From assembly GCA_020445045.1 (NCBI GenBank), contig JAGRHI010000120.1, positions 8,786 through 15,624 of the forward strand: 6,839 nt of DNA, in the 5' to 3' direction. A program made the translations under genes and the position numbers. Shown in pieces: positions 1-5,720 of the stretch. The notes beneath the pieces were generated by a model. The model had not been told where the DNA came from, made no database searches, and saw nothing but the letters and a program-made list of their open reading frames with translations. Each line of letters begins with the position of its first letter. The first letter of the stretch is position 1. The DNA comes from Candidatus Competibacteraceae bacterium (GTDB taxonomy: Bacteria > Pseudomonadota > Gammaproteobacteria > Competibacterales > Competibacteraceae).

Positions 1-1550
1 TTGAAACCATCCAGATCGACCAGCAGCAGCGCCAACAACCGCCGCCGTCGCCGCGCCTGCTGCAAGCCCTTGCGCAGGTGTTCGAAGAACAGATTGCGGT
101 TGGGCAGGGAAGTCAAGCTGTCGAAATTGGCCATCTGCCAGTTGCGCTTGCTGAACTCGGTCAGGGCACGGGTACGCTCCGCCACTTCGGCTTCCAGTGC
201 CTGGTCGTAATTCCGCAGCAGCGCCTCGGCCTTCTTATAGGTGGTGATGTCAATGGTGGTGCCGCGATAGCCCAAGAACTCGCCATCTTCGTCGAACATG
301 GGCAACCCGCTATTGTGCGTCCAGGCCGACTGCTCCCGCCCCGGTAGGCGTACTCGCAACACCATGTGCCGGAATGGCCGTTGCTGCTGAATCATCAGCC
401 GCAGCGCGGCCAGATCGGTCTCTTGTTCCTGTGGGATCACGTACTGGCTCCAGTGCGTCCGCAACCAATCCTCCGGCATGGGAACGGCTTGGGCCAACTG
501 CCCGCTCAACTGGTACAACCGGCCGCTGGCGTCAAACTCCCACAGCAAGTCATTGGACACTTCGACCAGGTCGCGAAAACGCGCGATATTGGCCAACCGG
601 GACTGGGAAACCGCGCCGGTCAACAACCCGGACGTCACCATGGCCACCATCACCAGCTGATACTGCAACGCCAGCTCGGCTTGGCTGAACAAGGTCACCA
701 TCGTCACGATGCCCAGTTCGTACAGCAGCACGACCACCAGGGTACCGCGGATACCGCAGGTCGCCACAGTCCAGATCAGCACCGGCAGCAACAGCAGGGT
801 CATGAAAGGATACGGTTGGTTCCGCCAGAAGTGATAGGGGATCCAGAACAAGCCGCCCAGCAGCAAAATCGCCACCAAGCCCTGCAACAGCACCAGGCGT
901 GTCGATGGCGGGTCGACCGCCACCCAGGATTTGGGCAAGCGCGGCGTTTCCTCCCGACTGAACTGTCGGGCCAGCGGCGCGGCGAAAATCAAGGTCAGCG
1001 GCGCAAAAATAGCCACCCCGATAAAGTCGCCAATCCACCAACCCAGCATCGCTCGCGGTAACGATGCCCACGATGGCGGCAGGCCGGCGAAACTCAGAAT
1101 CTGGACACCGATCAGCGCCGCGAACAGGGACCCACCGACGCCGGCGGCGAGGAAGATCGCTACCCGCCGCGGGTCGTTGAAATGCCACCTGCCATGGGAA
1201 CGTGGATCCGGATAACCTCGCAGGATGTGGGCGGCAACGGCGTAGCCGAGCGGAGGAACGAACGCGCTGAGCAGATAATAAGGCCACTGTTCCCAGGACC
1301 AGAAGGACAAACCGGCCAACAAGGCGGCGCCAACCGGTAGGGGCAACGCACACGCGCCATACTCCAGCAGAACGGCGAAGGTCAACCCGGCCGACGGATA
1401 CCAAAGACTGACTCCGCTGATGAGATTCAGCGCGGTCGACACCTGCCAGAAACCCACCCAAACCGCCACGTAAAGCAGTGCCAACGCCATCATGCGGGTT
1501 CGCGGGCGCTTCACTTGCATGGCGTTGTTCGTCCCCCCCATCGCAGCCAT
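1..1550 (-). CDS. MASE1-PAS-GGDEF membrane signalling protein (probable diguanylate cyclase), 3' end cut by window
   Basis: A minus-strand frame is open from ATG at 1550 to the left edge (516 codons visible, no stop). It has an N-terminal multi-pass membrane region of the MASE1 sensor type, roughly residues 20-310, with about eight hydrophobic segments and the motif WYPSAG at 50-55. A PAS domain follows at about 322-425, starting near DLVEVSNDLLWEFD and ending in the PAC-like GYRGTTIDIT. A charged, probably coiled linker leads to the start of a GGDEF domain (FDSLTSLPNRNLFF near 473), ending at the metal-binding stretch LLVDLDGF. The GGDEF signature lies beyond the edge, so catalytic competence and any following EAL domain cannot be judged. 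The family makes cyclic di-GMP at the inner membrane in response to an unknown signal. The chosen ATG has GGAG about 12 nt upstream; ATG codons at 1541 and 1520 are alternatives. A run of seven G lies five codons in. The gene follows the amidohydrolase gene by 85 bp on the same strand, but a -10-like TATAAT in the gap suggests its own promoter. Confidence 0.9.
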   Translation of the reverse strand, partial: MAAMGGTNNAMQVKRPRTRMMALALLYVAVWVGFWQVSTALNLISGVSLWYPSAGLTFAVLLEYGACALPLPVGAALLAGLSFWSWEQWPYYLLSAFVPPLGYAVAAHILRGYPDPRSHGRWHFNDPRRVAIFLAAGVGGSLFAALIGVQILSFAGLPPSWASLPRAMLGWWIGDFIGVAIFAPLTLIFAAPLARQFSREETPRLPKSWVAVDPPSTRLVLLQGLVAILLLGGLFWIPYHFWRNQPYPFMTLLLLPVLIWTVATCGIRGTLVVVLLYELGIVTMVTLFSQAELALQYQLVMVAMVTSGLLTGAVSQSRLANIARFRDLVEVSNDLLWEFDASGRLYQLSGQLAQAVPMPEDWLRTHWSQYVIPQEQETDLAALRLMIQQQRPFRHMVLRVRLPGREQSAWTHNSGLPMFDEDGEFLGYRGTTIDITTYKKAEALLRNYDQALEAEVAERTRALTEFSKRNWQMANFDSLTSLPNRNLFFEHLRKGLQQARRRRRLLALLLVDLDGF

Positions 1551-1598
1551 GATTGGCGCTTTCTCCAGCAGGCATAATTCCGTACGACTGTCAATGGA

Positions 1599-1604
1599 AT
1601 TATA
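1599..1604 (-). promoter_or_regulatory. Candidate -10 element (TATAAT) for the MASE1-GGDEF gene
   Basis: A perfect TATAAT on the minus strand lies 49 bp upstream of the ATG at 1550, in the only gap available. No good -35 stands at 16-18 bp: the 17-bp position reads ACCGTT, and the better-looking TTGATA is only 13 bp away. It is not an extended -10. The site is A/T-rich against a GC-rich background, which favours a real promoter but does not prove one. Confidence 0.35.
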
Positions 1605-1611
1605 CTACAAC

Positions 1612-1639
1612 CTGAGTTATCAACGGTACCGGAACTCAG
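1612..1639 (-). terminator. Weak stem-loop at the 3' end of the amidohydrolase gene
   Basis: The perfect 7-bp arms CTGAGTT (1612-1618) and AACTCAG (1633-1639) enclose 14 bases. The arm first transcribed on the minus strand covers the amidohydrolase stop codon. There is no run of U after the stem and the loop is long, so it is at best a weak or Rho-assisted terminator, or an mRNA-stabilising hairpin. Confidence 0.25.
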
Positions 1640-2454
1640 TAATGCTTGATCGCATATAGCGTTTCGTCCCGCAGCGCCGCGGCCAGCACGTCACCCACCA
1701 CCGTCGCCCAGCGCTCGCGACCCACCTCGTCGGCCAGTAAATCCTGGCGAATTTCCACCTCCACGTGCGGCAGACCGGCCGCGCCACCGTGGGTGTCCAT
1801 GGTGAAACCGACCTCGCGCCCGGAATAGGGCTCGTTGTCGCCGACGCACAGCTCGGGATCGACGCGGAACCGGTCCAGTAGCGGTCCAGCCAATCGTGAA
1901 TCGCGGTTCCACAACACGCCGAGATGCCACGGACGGCGGAACCCGTTCATCGTCGGCGTGAAGCTGTGAATGGCGACCAGCGCCGGTGCCCGACCATGAC
2001 CGTGCCGCCAGCGCTGCGCCAACATCTGGGTGATCGCCTGGTGATAGGGCCAGAATATCTCGTTCACCCGCGCCTCGACGGCGGCATCGTCGAGCGCGCG
2101 ATTGCCGGGGACAAAGGTACCGTCACTGACCTCGGCGATCGAAGTGGGATCGCCGGGAGGACGGTTGCAGTCGATCACCAGCCGCGAATAGCCGCACAAC
2201 ACCGCCGGCGCGTCCAACCGCGCCGCCAGCCGTCGGGTCACGCCGGCCGCGCCGATATCCCAGGCGATGTGCCGGACCCGTTCCTCCAGCCCCAGGCCGA
2301 GCTGCTTCAGCGCGGCGGGCACCGTGTTGCTGGCGTGGTCGCAAATCAGCACCAGCGCAGACTGACCACCCGGATTGACCACGGTAAACGGTGGCGGATC
2401 CTTGGAACCGAGCAAGCTTGGAATCAGTGAAGGCGGAGGAACGAGATCATTCAT
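1636..2454 (-). CDS. N-formylglutamate amidohydrolase family protein (272 aa)
   Basis: Founding members of this family hydrolyse N-formyl-L-glutamate to formate and L-glutamate, the last step of one histidine-degradation route (HutG type); many relatives have untested substrates. Conserved stretches appear in the expected order: ICDHASN at 37-43, HIAWDIGA at 62-69, SRLVIDCNR at 90-98, IHSFTP at 162-167, HLGVLWNRD at 177-185, NEPYSG at 207-212, and DTHG with LPHVEVEIRQDL at 220-239. The His, Asp and Glu residues in these blocks are the likely metal-binding and catalytic positions (inferred from conservation). The frame stays open upstream to 2619, but those 55 residues are low-complexity and unlike the family. 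Starting at ATG 2454 gives MNDLVPPPSLIP and a normal family length. No strong Shine-Dalgarno precedes either start. No hut genes lie nearby, so a role in histidine use is not supported by context. The protein is probably cytoplasmic: no signal peptide or membrane segment is seen. Confidence 0.88.
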   Translation of the reverse strand: MNDLVPPPSLIPSLLGSKDPPPFTVVNPGGQSALVLICDHASNTVPAALKQLGLGLEERVRHIAWDIGAAGVTRRLAARLDAPAVLCGYSRLVIDCNRPPGDPTSIAEVSDGTFVPGNRALDDAAVEARVNEIFWPYHQAITQMLAQRWRHGHGRAPALVAIHSFTPTMNGFRRPWHLGVLWNRDSRLAGPLLDRFRVDPELCVGDNEPYSGREVGFTMDTHGGAAGLPHVEVEIRQDLLADEVGRERWATVVGDVLAAALRDETLYAIKHY

Positions 2455-2708
2455 GGCAACATAGTCAAGCTCGGACGACGATGAGAATCGAGCGTCGGGA
2501 GAATCCACGGCGGGCGGGCGGAAGTTGTCAACGTATTGTAACTCCTTCAAGGCGCGGCGTATTCTTGGCAACCACCACCATCCGCAACCCACGCCAAAAA
2601 CAGCAAAGGTCCGTCGCATACCTCATCAATTTCACTTCGCCCGCCCGCCGTCATGCTGGCCCCGATCCTCGCCGACCCCGCCTTCACGCCGCCAACCCCT
2701 CTCGGGAC
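2455..2708. other. Intergenic region with no supported gene
   Basis: These 254 bp separate the amidohydrolase start from the doubtful small ORF. Short ORFs on both strands have skewed Pro/Arg-rich translations and no family resemblance. On the minus strand a perfect TTGACA sits at 2526-2531, but 17-18 bp further on there is only GTGGAT or TGGATT, so a promoter for the amidohydrolase gene is possible but poorly supported. A GC-rich inverted repeat is listed separately. No terminator with a U-tract was seen. Confidence 0.6.
2507..2651. repeat. 14-bp perfect inverted repeat, arms 117 bp apart
   Basis: ACGGCGGGCGGGCG at 2507-2520 is exactly complementary in inverted order to CGCCCGCCCGCCGT at 2638-2651. 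Just inside the arms the match resumes with a one-base offset (GAAG against CTT). No flanking target-site duplication is visible. The arms are low-complexity GC repeats, so chance is a real possibility. Nothing coding-like lies between them. Confidence 0.5.
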
Positions 2709-2969
2709 TCATGCATTGACAGGAGGTTGAAATTGCTGGGTTGAGGTGTTATCGATCGGCGCATGCGGCTCGCGCAACAAACCAGCCTCACGGATCGCCA
2801 AAGCGCAACGCGCCGTGAGTGGGCGACGGATGACGTTCGTCAACGGCGGACCCTCACGGATCAAGTCGATTGAATTGAAAAGGTAGACGAACACACAATC
2901 CGTTTCACCCTCAACCGCCCCGAAATCCCCTTCATCGCCCATCTGATGATGGGCTTTGCCTTGATCCAT
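2709..2969 (-). CDS. Hypothetical small protein (86 aa), doubtful
   Basis: An ATG-started frame begins 30 bp downstream of the kinase stop on the same strand, so co-transcription is possible. I do not recognise the protein. It has an acidic N-terminal part (MGDEGDFGAVEGETD), a short hydrophobic stretch CVFVYLF near residues 26-32, and a basic-to-neutral remainder ending QFQPPVNA. It contains two similar short stretches, LIREGPP and AIREAGL, which reflect an 11-bp direct repeat CCTCACGGATC in the DNA near 2787 and 2852. No convincing ribosome binding site precedes the ATG. Third-position GC is only moderate, around 58% by hand count, a weak coding signal for this genome. It could equally be non-coding spacer. 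It is listed because it is the only plausible gene in this 545-bp stretch. Confidence 0.3.
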   Translation of the reverse strand: MDQGKAHHQMGDEGDFGAVEGETDCVFVYLFNSIDLIREGPPLTNVIRRPLTARCALAIREAGLLREPHAPIDNTSTQQFQPPVNA

Positions 2970-2999
2970 TGCGTTATCCGTGTCTTACTCTGGCCCTGA

Positions 3000-4346
3000 T
3001 CAGGGCTGGCTCTTGCGTCGCAAAGCCTGTTCCAATTCCCGCTCTGGATCGAACGGTGAGTCGGGTTCCAGCTTCGGAACGGAATCGGATGGCGACGTGA
3101 GCGCCTTTTCTAGATAGTGTTGGATCTCCATCTGATCCGGTGACGGCACGGGCCGGGCTGGTGTAGAGGCAATCGGCGCGAGGAGCGGAGACGGCGGTGA
3201 TTCTGGCAATTTCCAGATGGGTTCCGGCGCAGGCGAAGGTGTCGGCGGCGATACCCTTGCGGCGGCGGGTGGGCCATTCATGACTGGTTTCGACGGTGCA
3301 ACTGCCCGAACCGGCACAAGTGGCGTGGCCTGACCAGGAACATCGCCAAGCATGGTGGGTTGGGCGGGTTGGGTGGAGCCGCGCCAAGTCGCGAGCGCTT
3401 GGCGCATGGTCTCCAGCGAAGGGAATCCCGAAAGCCAGACCCAAGCCACCAGCAGCCCTGCACCGGTGATAACCGTCCCTCCAAGCAACAGAACCGGCCA
3501 ACGCAATCTCGGTGTGTTGCTTTCACTCACTTTGGCCAGTGCGTCGAGCAATTCCCCGGCGGTAGCGAAACGTCGGTCTTGATCCTTAGCCACTGCCTTG
3601 GCTACCAACCTGTGGAGCGCCGCTGGTACCTGGGAAGGCAAATTCAGCATATGGTTTTTCGATCCATGCAGTTGCCTGGCAATGATTTCTTGCTGGGTCA
3701 ATCCGCTGAAGAGCCCGCGCCCCGTAATCATTTCGTACATCACCAGGCCCAGCGAAAAAATATCAGCGCGCCCGTCCACGGTCAGGTCGCTGCGTATTTG
3801 CTCGGGTGCGCCGTAGGTCAGTGTACCGATGAAAACACCATTGGCTGTGTATTGAATTTGCTGTGCATCCAACAGCTTGGCAATGCCGAAATCCATCACC
3901 ACCACGCGGCCCGTATCGTCTTCGATCAGGATGTTTTGAGGTTTGATGTCGCGATGGACAATGCACGGCTGACAAGCATGGGCGTAAGCCAGGGCCTTCC
4001 CAACCTGCTGGCTGATGGCTAGCACCCGCGAAAGCGGCAACGGGCCTTCTCGGTCAAGGACTTCTCTCAGGCTGCGCCCTTGTACGTATTCCATGACGAA
4101 ATAATGGCGGTCGCCGTCCCGGCCGACATCGAACACCTTGACGATGTTGGGATGACGCAATTGCGCGATGATCTGTGCTTCGTGGTAAAACCGTCCCACC
4201 ACTTCCGTCTCTTCGGTGAGCGTGGCACGCAAGGTCTTCAGGGCAAAGACCGCGCCCAACTCCCGATGACGAACCTGGTAGACGACACCCATGCCACCGC
4301 GGCCCAGTTCGCCCGTTACCTCGTATTTACCGGCTATGATCATCAT
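3000..4346 (-). CDS. Transmembrane Ser/Thr protein kinase (PknB-like, no PASTA repeats)
   Basis: This is a 448-residue eukaryotic-like (Hanks-type) kinase that transfers the ATP gamma-phosphate to Ser/Thr of unknown targets. The catalytic set is complete: glycine-rich loop GRGGMG at 15-20, ATP lysine K37, helix-C glutamate E56 (HEAQ), catalytic loop HRDIKPQN at 131-138, DFG at 152-154, an activation segment with GTLTYGAPE at 174-182, and helix-F aspartate D195. The domain ends near 273. A single membrane segment follows at about 283-305 (WPVLLLGGTVITGAGLLVAW), then a 143-residue tail rich in Pro, Ser and Ala, presumably periplasmic, ending in a charged segment (PERELEQALRRKSQP). No PASTA, FHA or other sensor domain is seen in the tail. 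The frame extends upstream to a TTG at 4403, but the added 19 residues lie outside the kinase fold. ATG 4346 or the adjacent ATG 4343 is preferred, though neither has a good Shine-Dalgarno. The gene diverges from ftsY. No phosphatase gene lies in the window. Confidence 0.93.
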   Translation of the reverse strand: MMIIAGKYEVTGELGRGGMGVVYQVRHRELGAVFALKTLRATLTEETEVVGRFYHEAQIIAQLRHPNIVKVFDVGRDGDRHYFVMEYVQGRSLREVLDREGPLPLSRVLAISQQVGKALAYAHACQPCIVHRDIKPQNILIEDDTGRVVVMDFGIAKLLDAQQIQYTANGVFIGTLTYGAPEQIRSDLTVDGRADIFSLGLVMYEMITGRGLFSGLTQQEIIARQLHGSKNHMLNLPSQVPAALHRLVAKAVAKDQDRRFATAGELLDALAKVSESNTPRLRWPVLLLGGTVITGAGLLVAWVWLSGFPSLETMRQALATWRGSTQPAQPTMLGDVPGQATPLVPVRAVAPSKPVMNGPPAAARVSPPTPSPAPEPIWKLPESPPSPLLAPIASTPARPVPSPDQMEIQHYLEKALTSPSDSVPKLEPDSPFDPERELEQALRRKSQP

Positions 4347-4415
4347 TTTGCTTGGGATGCGCACTACATGTGGTCCGCACCGCGAGGGAAAGCCTATTGT
4401 CAAAACAGCATGAAT

Positions 4416-4437
4416 TTTCTGGCATCCTCTCCAGAAA
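4416..4437. repeat. 7-bp inverted repeat in the kinase/ftsY divergent gap
   Basis: TTTCTGG (4416-4422) and CCAGAAA (4431-4437) form a perfect dyad with an 8-bp spacer, between the two divergent start codons (gap 4347-4538). It could be an operator for either gene. On the minus strand it lies just upstream of a TTGACA (4398-4403) that has no matching -10. No convincing promoter for kinase or ftsY could be read in this gap; an A/T-rich patch around 4481-4491 is the best candidate region for ftsY. Confidence 0.3.
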
Positions 4438-4538
4438 GGGTCGTGTCCGTCCGCTTCATCCTAAGTTATGGTTCTGATGGATATACATATAGACCACGAC
4501 CACAACCTACCCATTATCTTTTTCTTGGGATCATACAT

Positions 4539-5618
4539 ATGTCCGATTTCAAACCCGATGCCAACCCTCCAGCCACGTCCGAAACCCCGGAACGCAAGAA
4601 AGCCAGCCTGTTCGAAGTCCTGAACCGACCGATTCACCTCCCGTTCCGCAAGGACCGCGCGCCCGAGACGACGATCGAGTCCACCGAGCCCAAGCCCGAA
4701 CGTTTCGCCCGCTTGCGCGACCGGTTGCGGCGCACCCGCCAAAGCCTGGTCGCGGGGCTGTCCGGTCTGTTCGCCGGTCGCAAGCTGGACCACGAAGTCT
4801 TGGAGGAGCTGGAGAGCCGCCTGCTACTGGCCGATGTCGGCGTGGACGTCACCAATCACCTGATGAAAAGATTGGGCGAGCGGGTCTCGCGCCAGCAACT
4901 GCATGATGTGCCGGCGCTGCTGCAAGCGCTGCGCGGAGAACTGCTGGACATCCTTGCCCCCTGCCAGCAACCCTGGCAACCCAGCGAATCCCGGCCCTAC
5001 GTCATTCTCACGGTCGGGGTCAACGGGGTCGGCAAGACCACCACCATCGGCAAACTGGCCAAAAAACTGCAAGACGACGGGCATTCGGTGCTGCTGGCGG
5101 CTGGCGATACCTTCCGCGCCGCCGCCATCGAGCAGTTGCAGGTCTGGGGCGAGCGCAATCGCATTCCGGTCATCGCCCAACACCATGGCGCCGATGCGGC
5201 GTCGGTGATCTACGATGCCATTCAGGCCGCCAGGGCCCGGACGATGGAGGTGGTCATCGCCGATACCGCCGGTCGTTTGCACACGCAATCGAACCTGATG
5301 GAGGAACTCAAGAAGATCAAACGAGTCTCTGGCAAGGTCGATGCCACGGCCCCGCACGAAGTGTTGCTGGTGGTGGACGCCAGCACCGGCCAGAACGCAC
5401 TGAGCCAGGCCGTGCAATTCCACGAAGCGGTCGGCGTGACCGGTCTGATCCTGACCAAGATCGACGGCACCGCCAAGGGCGGCATCGTGTTCGCCATCGC
5501 CCGCCGGCTGGGCCTGCCGATCCGCTTCATCGGTGTCGGCGAGAGCATCGAAGACCTGCGGCCGTTCGACGCCGCCGAATTCGTCGCCGCCCTGCTGGAC
5601 GAAGAAGCCGGCGCTTGA
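4539..5618 (+). CDS. ftsY: Signal recognition particle receptor FtsY
   Basis: This 359-residue GTPase docks the SRP-ribosome complex at the inner membrane and hands nascent membrane proteins to SecYEG, working with Ffh. The NG domain is complete. An amphipathic basic helix ERFARLRDRLRRTRQSL (54-70) matches the membrane-targeting segment at the A/N junction. It is followed by LFAGRKLDHEVLEELESRLL and ADVGVD of the N domain. The GTPase motifs are GVNGVGKTTT from 160, DTFRAAAIEQL from 190, DTAGR from 242, TKIDGTAKGG from 306, and the C-terminal GVGESIEDLRPFD. The N-terminal A region is short, about 53 residues, so the protein is much smaller than the 497-residue E. coli protein. The frame is open far upstream (to 4080), but that part is antisense to the kinase gene. 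ATG 4539 gives a sensible N terminus with only a weak GGGA upstream. ftsEX do not follow; rpoH comes next after 102 bp. Confidence 0.97.
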   Translation: MSDFKPDANPPATSETPERKKASLFEVLNRPIHLPFRKDRAPETTIESTEPKPERFARLRDRLRRTRQSLVAGLSGLFAGRKLDHEVLEELESRLLLADVGVDVTNHLMKRLGERVSRQQLHDVPALLQALRGELLDILAPCQQPWQPSESRPYVILTVGVNGVGKTTTIGKLAKKLQDDGHSVLLAAGDTFRAAAIEQLQVWGERNRIPVIAQHHGADAASVIYDAIQAARARTMEVVIADTAGRLHTQSNLMEELKKIKRVSGKVDATAPHEVLLVVDASTGQNALSQAVQFHEAVGVTGLILTKIDGTAKGGIVFAIARRLGLPIRFIGVGESIEDLRPFDAAEFVAALLDEEAGA

Positions 5619-5639
5619 TCGGGCCAGCGCGGCGACACT

Positions 5640-5668
5640 GGAACTTCCCGGTAGGTTTGGCACTCTTA
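5640..5668 (+). promoter_or_regulatory. Candidate sigma-E promoter of rpoH
   Basis: A perfect GGAACTT (5640-5646) matches the sigma-E -35 consensus. TCTTA (5664-5668) matches four of five bases of the TCTGA-type -10, with a 17-bp spacer (16 is usual, as I recall for E. coli rpoH P3). Transcription would start near 5675, inside the CIRCE element, leaving about 45 nt of leader before rpoH. E. coli rpoH is known to have a sigma-E promoter, which makes the match more credible. The spacer is slightly long, so this is inference. Confidence 0.4.
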
Positions 5669-5683
5669 GGCCGCGAGTGCTAA
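5657..5683 (+). promoter_or_regulatory. CIRCE operator (HrcA-binding site) upstream of rpoH
   Basis: The left arm TTGGCACTC (5657-5665), a 9-bp spacer (5666-5674) and the right arm GAGTGCTAA (5675-5683) match the CIRCE consensus TTAGCACTC-N9-GAGTGCTAA at 17 of 18 arm positions with the exact spacer. The dyad extends one more pair (T5656/A5684). The single deviation, A to G in the left arm, changes TTAGCA to TTGGCA, a better -35. HrcA bound here would cover both promoter hexamers. HrcA is a heat-sensitive repressor that usually controls groESL and dnaK operons; its gene is not in this window. Confidence 0.88.
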
Positions 5684-5686
5684 AAT
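5657..5686 (+). promoter_or_regulatory. Sigma-70-type promoter of rpoH, embedded in CIRCE
   Basis: TTGGCA (5657-5662, five of six) and TAAAAT (5681-5686, five of six) are separated by 18 bp. The predicted start is near 5693, giving a leader of only about 28 nt before rpoH. The -35 is the left CIRCE arm and the -10 begins in the right arm, a classic repressor-over-promoter layout. Confidence 0.65.
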
Positions 5687-5707
5687 TATTAATGATGAAC
5701 ATTCTGC

Positions 5708-5717
5708 AAGGGTGGAG
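5708..5717 (+). promoter_or_regulatory. Ribosome binding site of rpoH
   Basis: AAGGG at 5708-5712 stands 8 nt before ATG 5721, and GGAG at 5714-5717 stands 9 nt before the in-frame ATG 5727. Either start can therefore be served. The two candidate proteins differ only by the first two residues (MK). Confidence 0.6.
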
Positions 5718-5720
5718 TGA

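Noticed and set aside
366..1061. A 231-codon plus-strand ORF rich in Gln, His and Arg
   Set aside because: It is antisense to the MASE1-PAS coding frame, and its composition is typical of a complementary-strand shadow.
550..1575. A 341-codon minus-strand ORF starting at ATG 1575
   Set aside because: Its translation is Arg/Gly-rich without family features. The frame one base over (start 1550) encodes an obvious MASE1-PAS-GGDEF protein, so this is a shadow.
2454..2531. TTG-started 25-codon ORF with a good Shine-Dalgarno (AAGGAG), its stop overlapping the amidohydrolase ATG
   Set aside because: The overlap (ATGA) is suggestive of coupling, but a TTG start and a low-complexity translation make chance more likely.
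2993..3006. Perfect 14-bp palindrome GCCCTGATCAGGGC over the kinase stop codon
   Set aside because: It has no loop and no U-tract, so it is not an intrinsic terminator. One such palindrome is not enough to claim a binding site.
4398..4403. Perfect TTGACA on the minus strand upstream of the kinase ATG
   Set aside because: No A/T-rich -10 occurs 15-19 bp downstream, so it is not called as a promoter.
4080..4538. In-frame upstream extension of ftsY (153 codons)
   Set aside because: It lies mostly antisense to the kinase gene and has no FtsY resemblance. ATG 4539 gives a normal N terminus.
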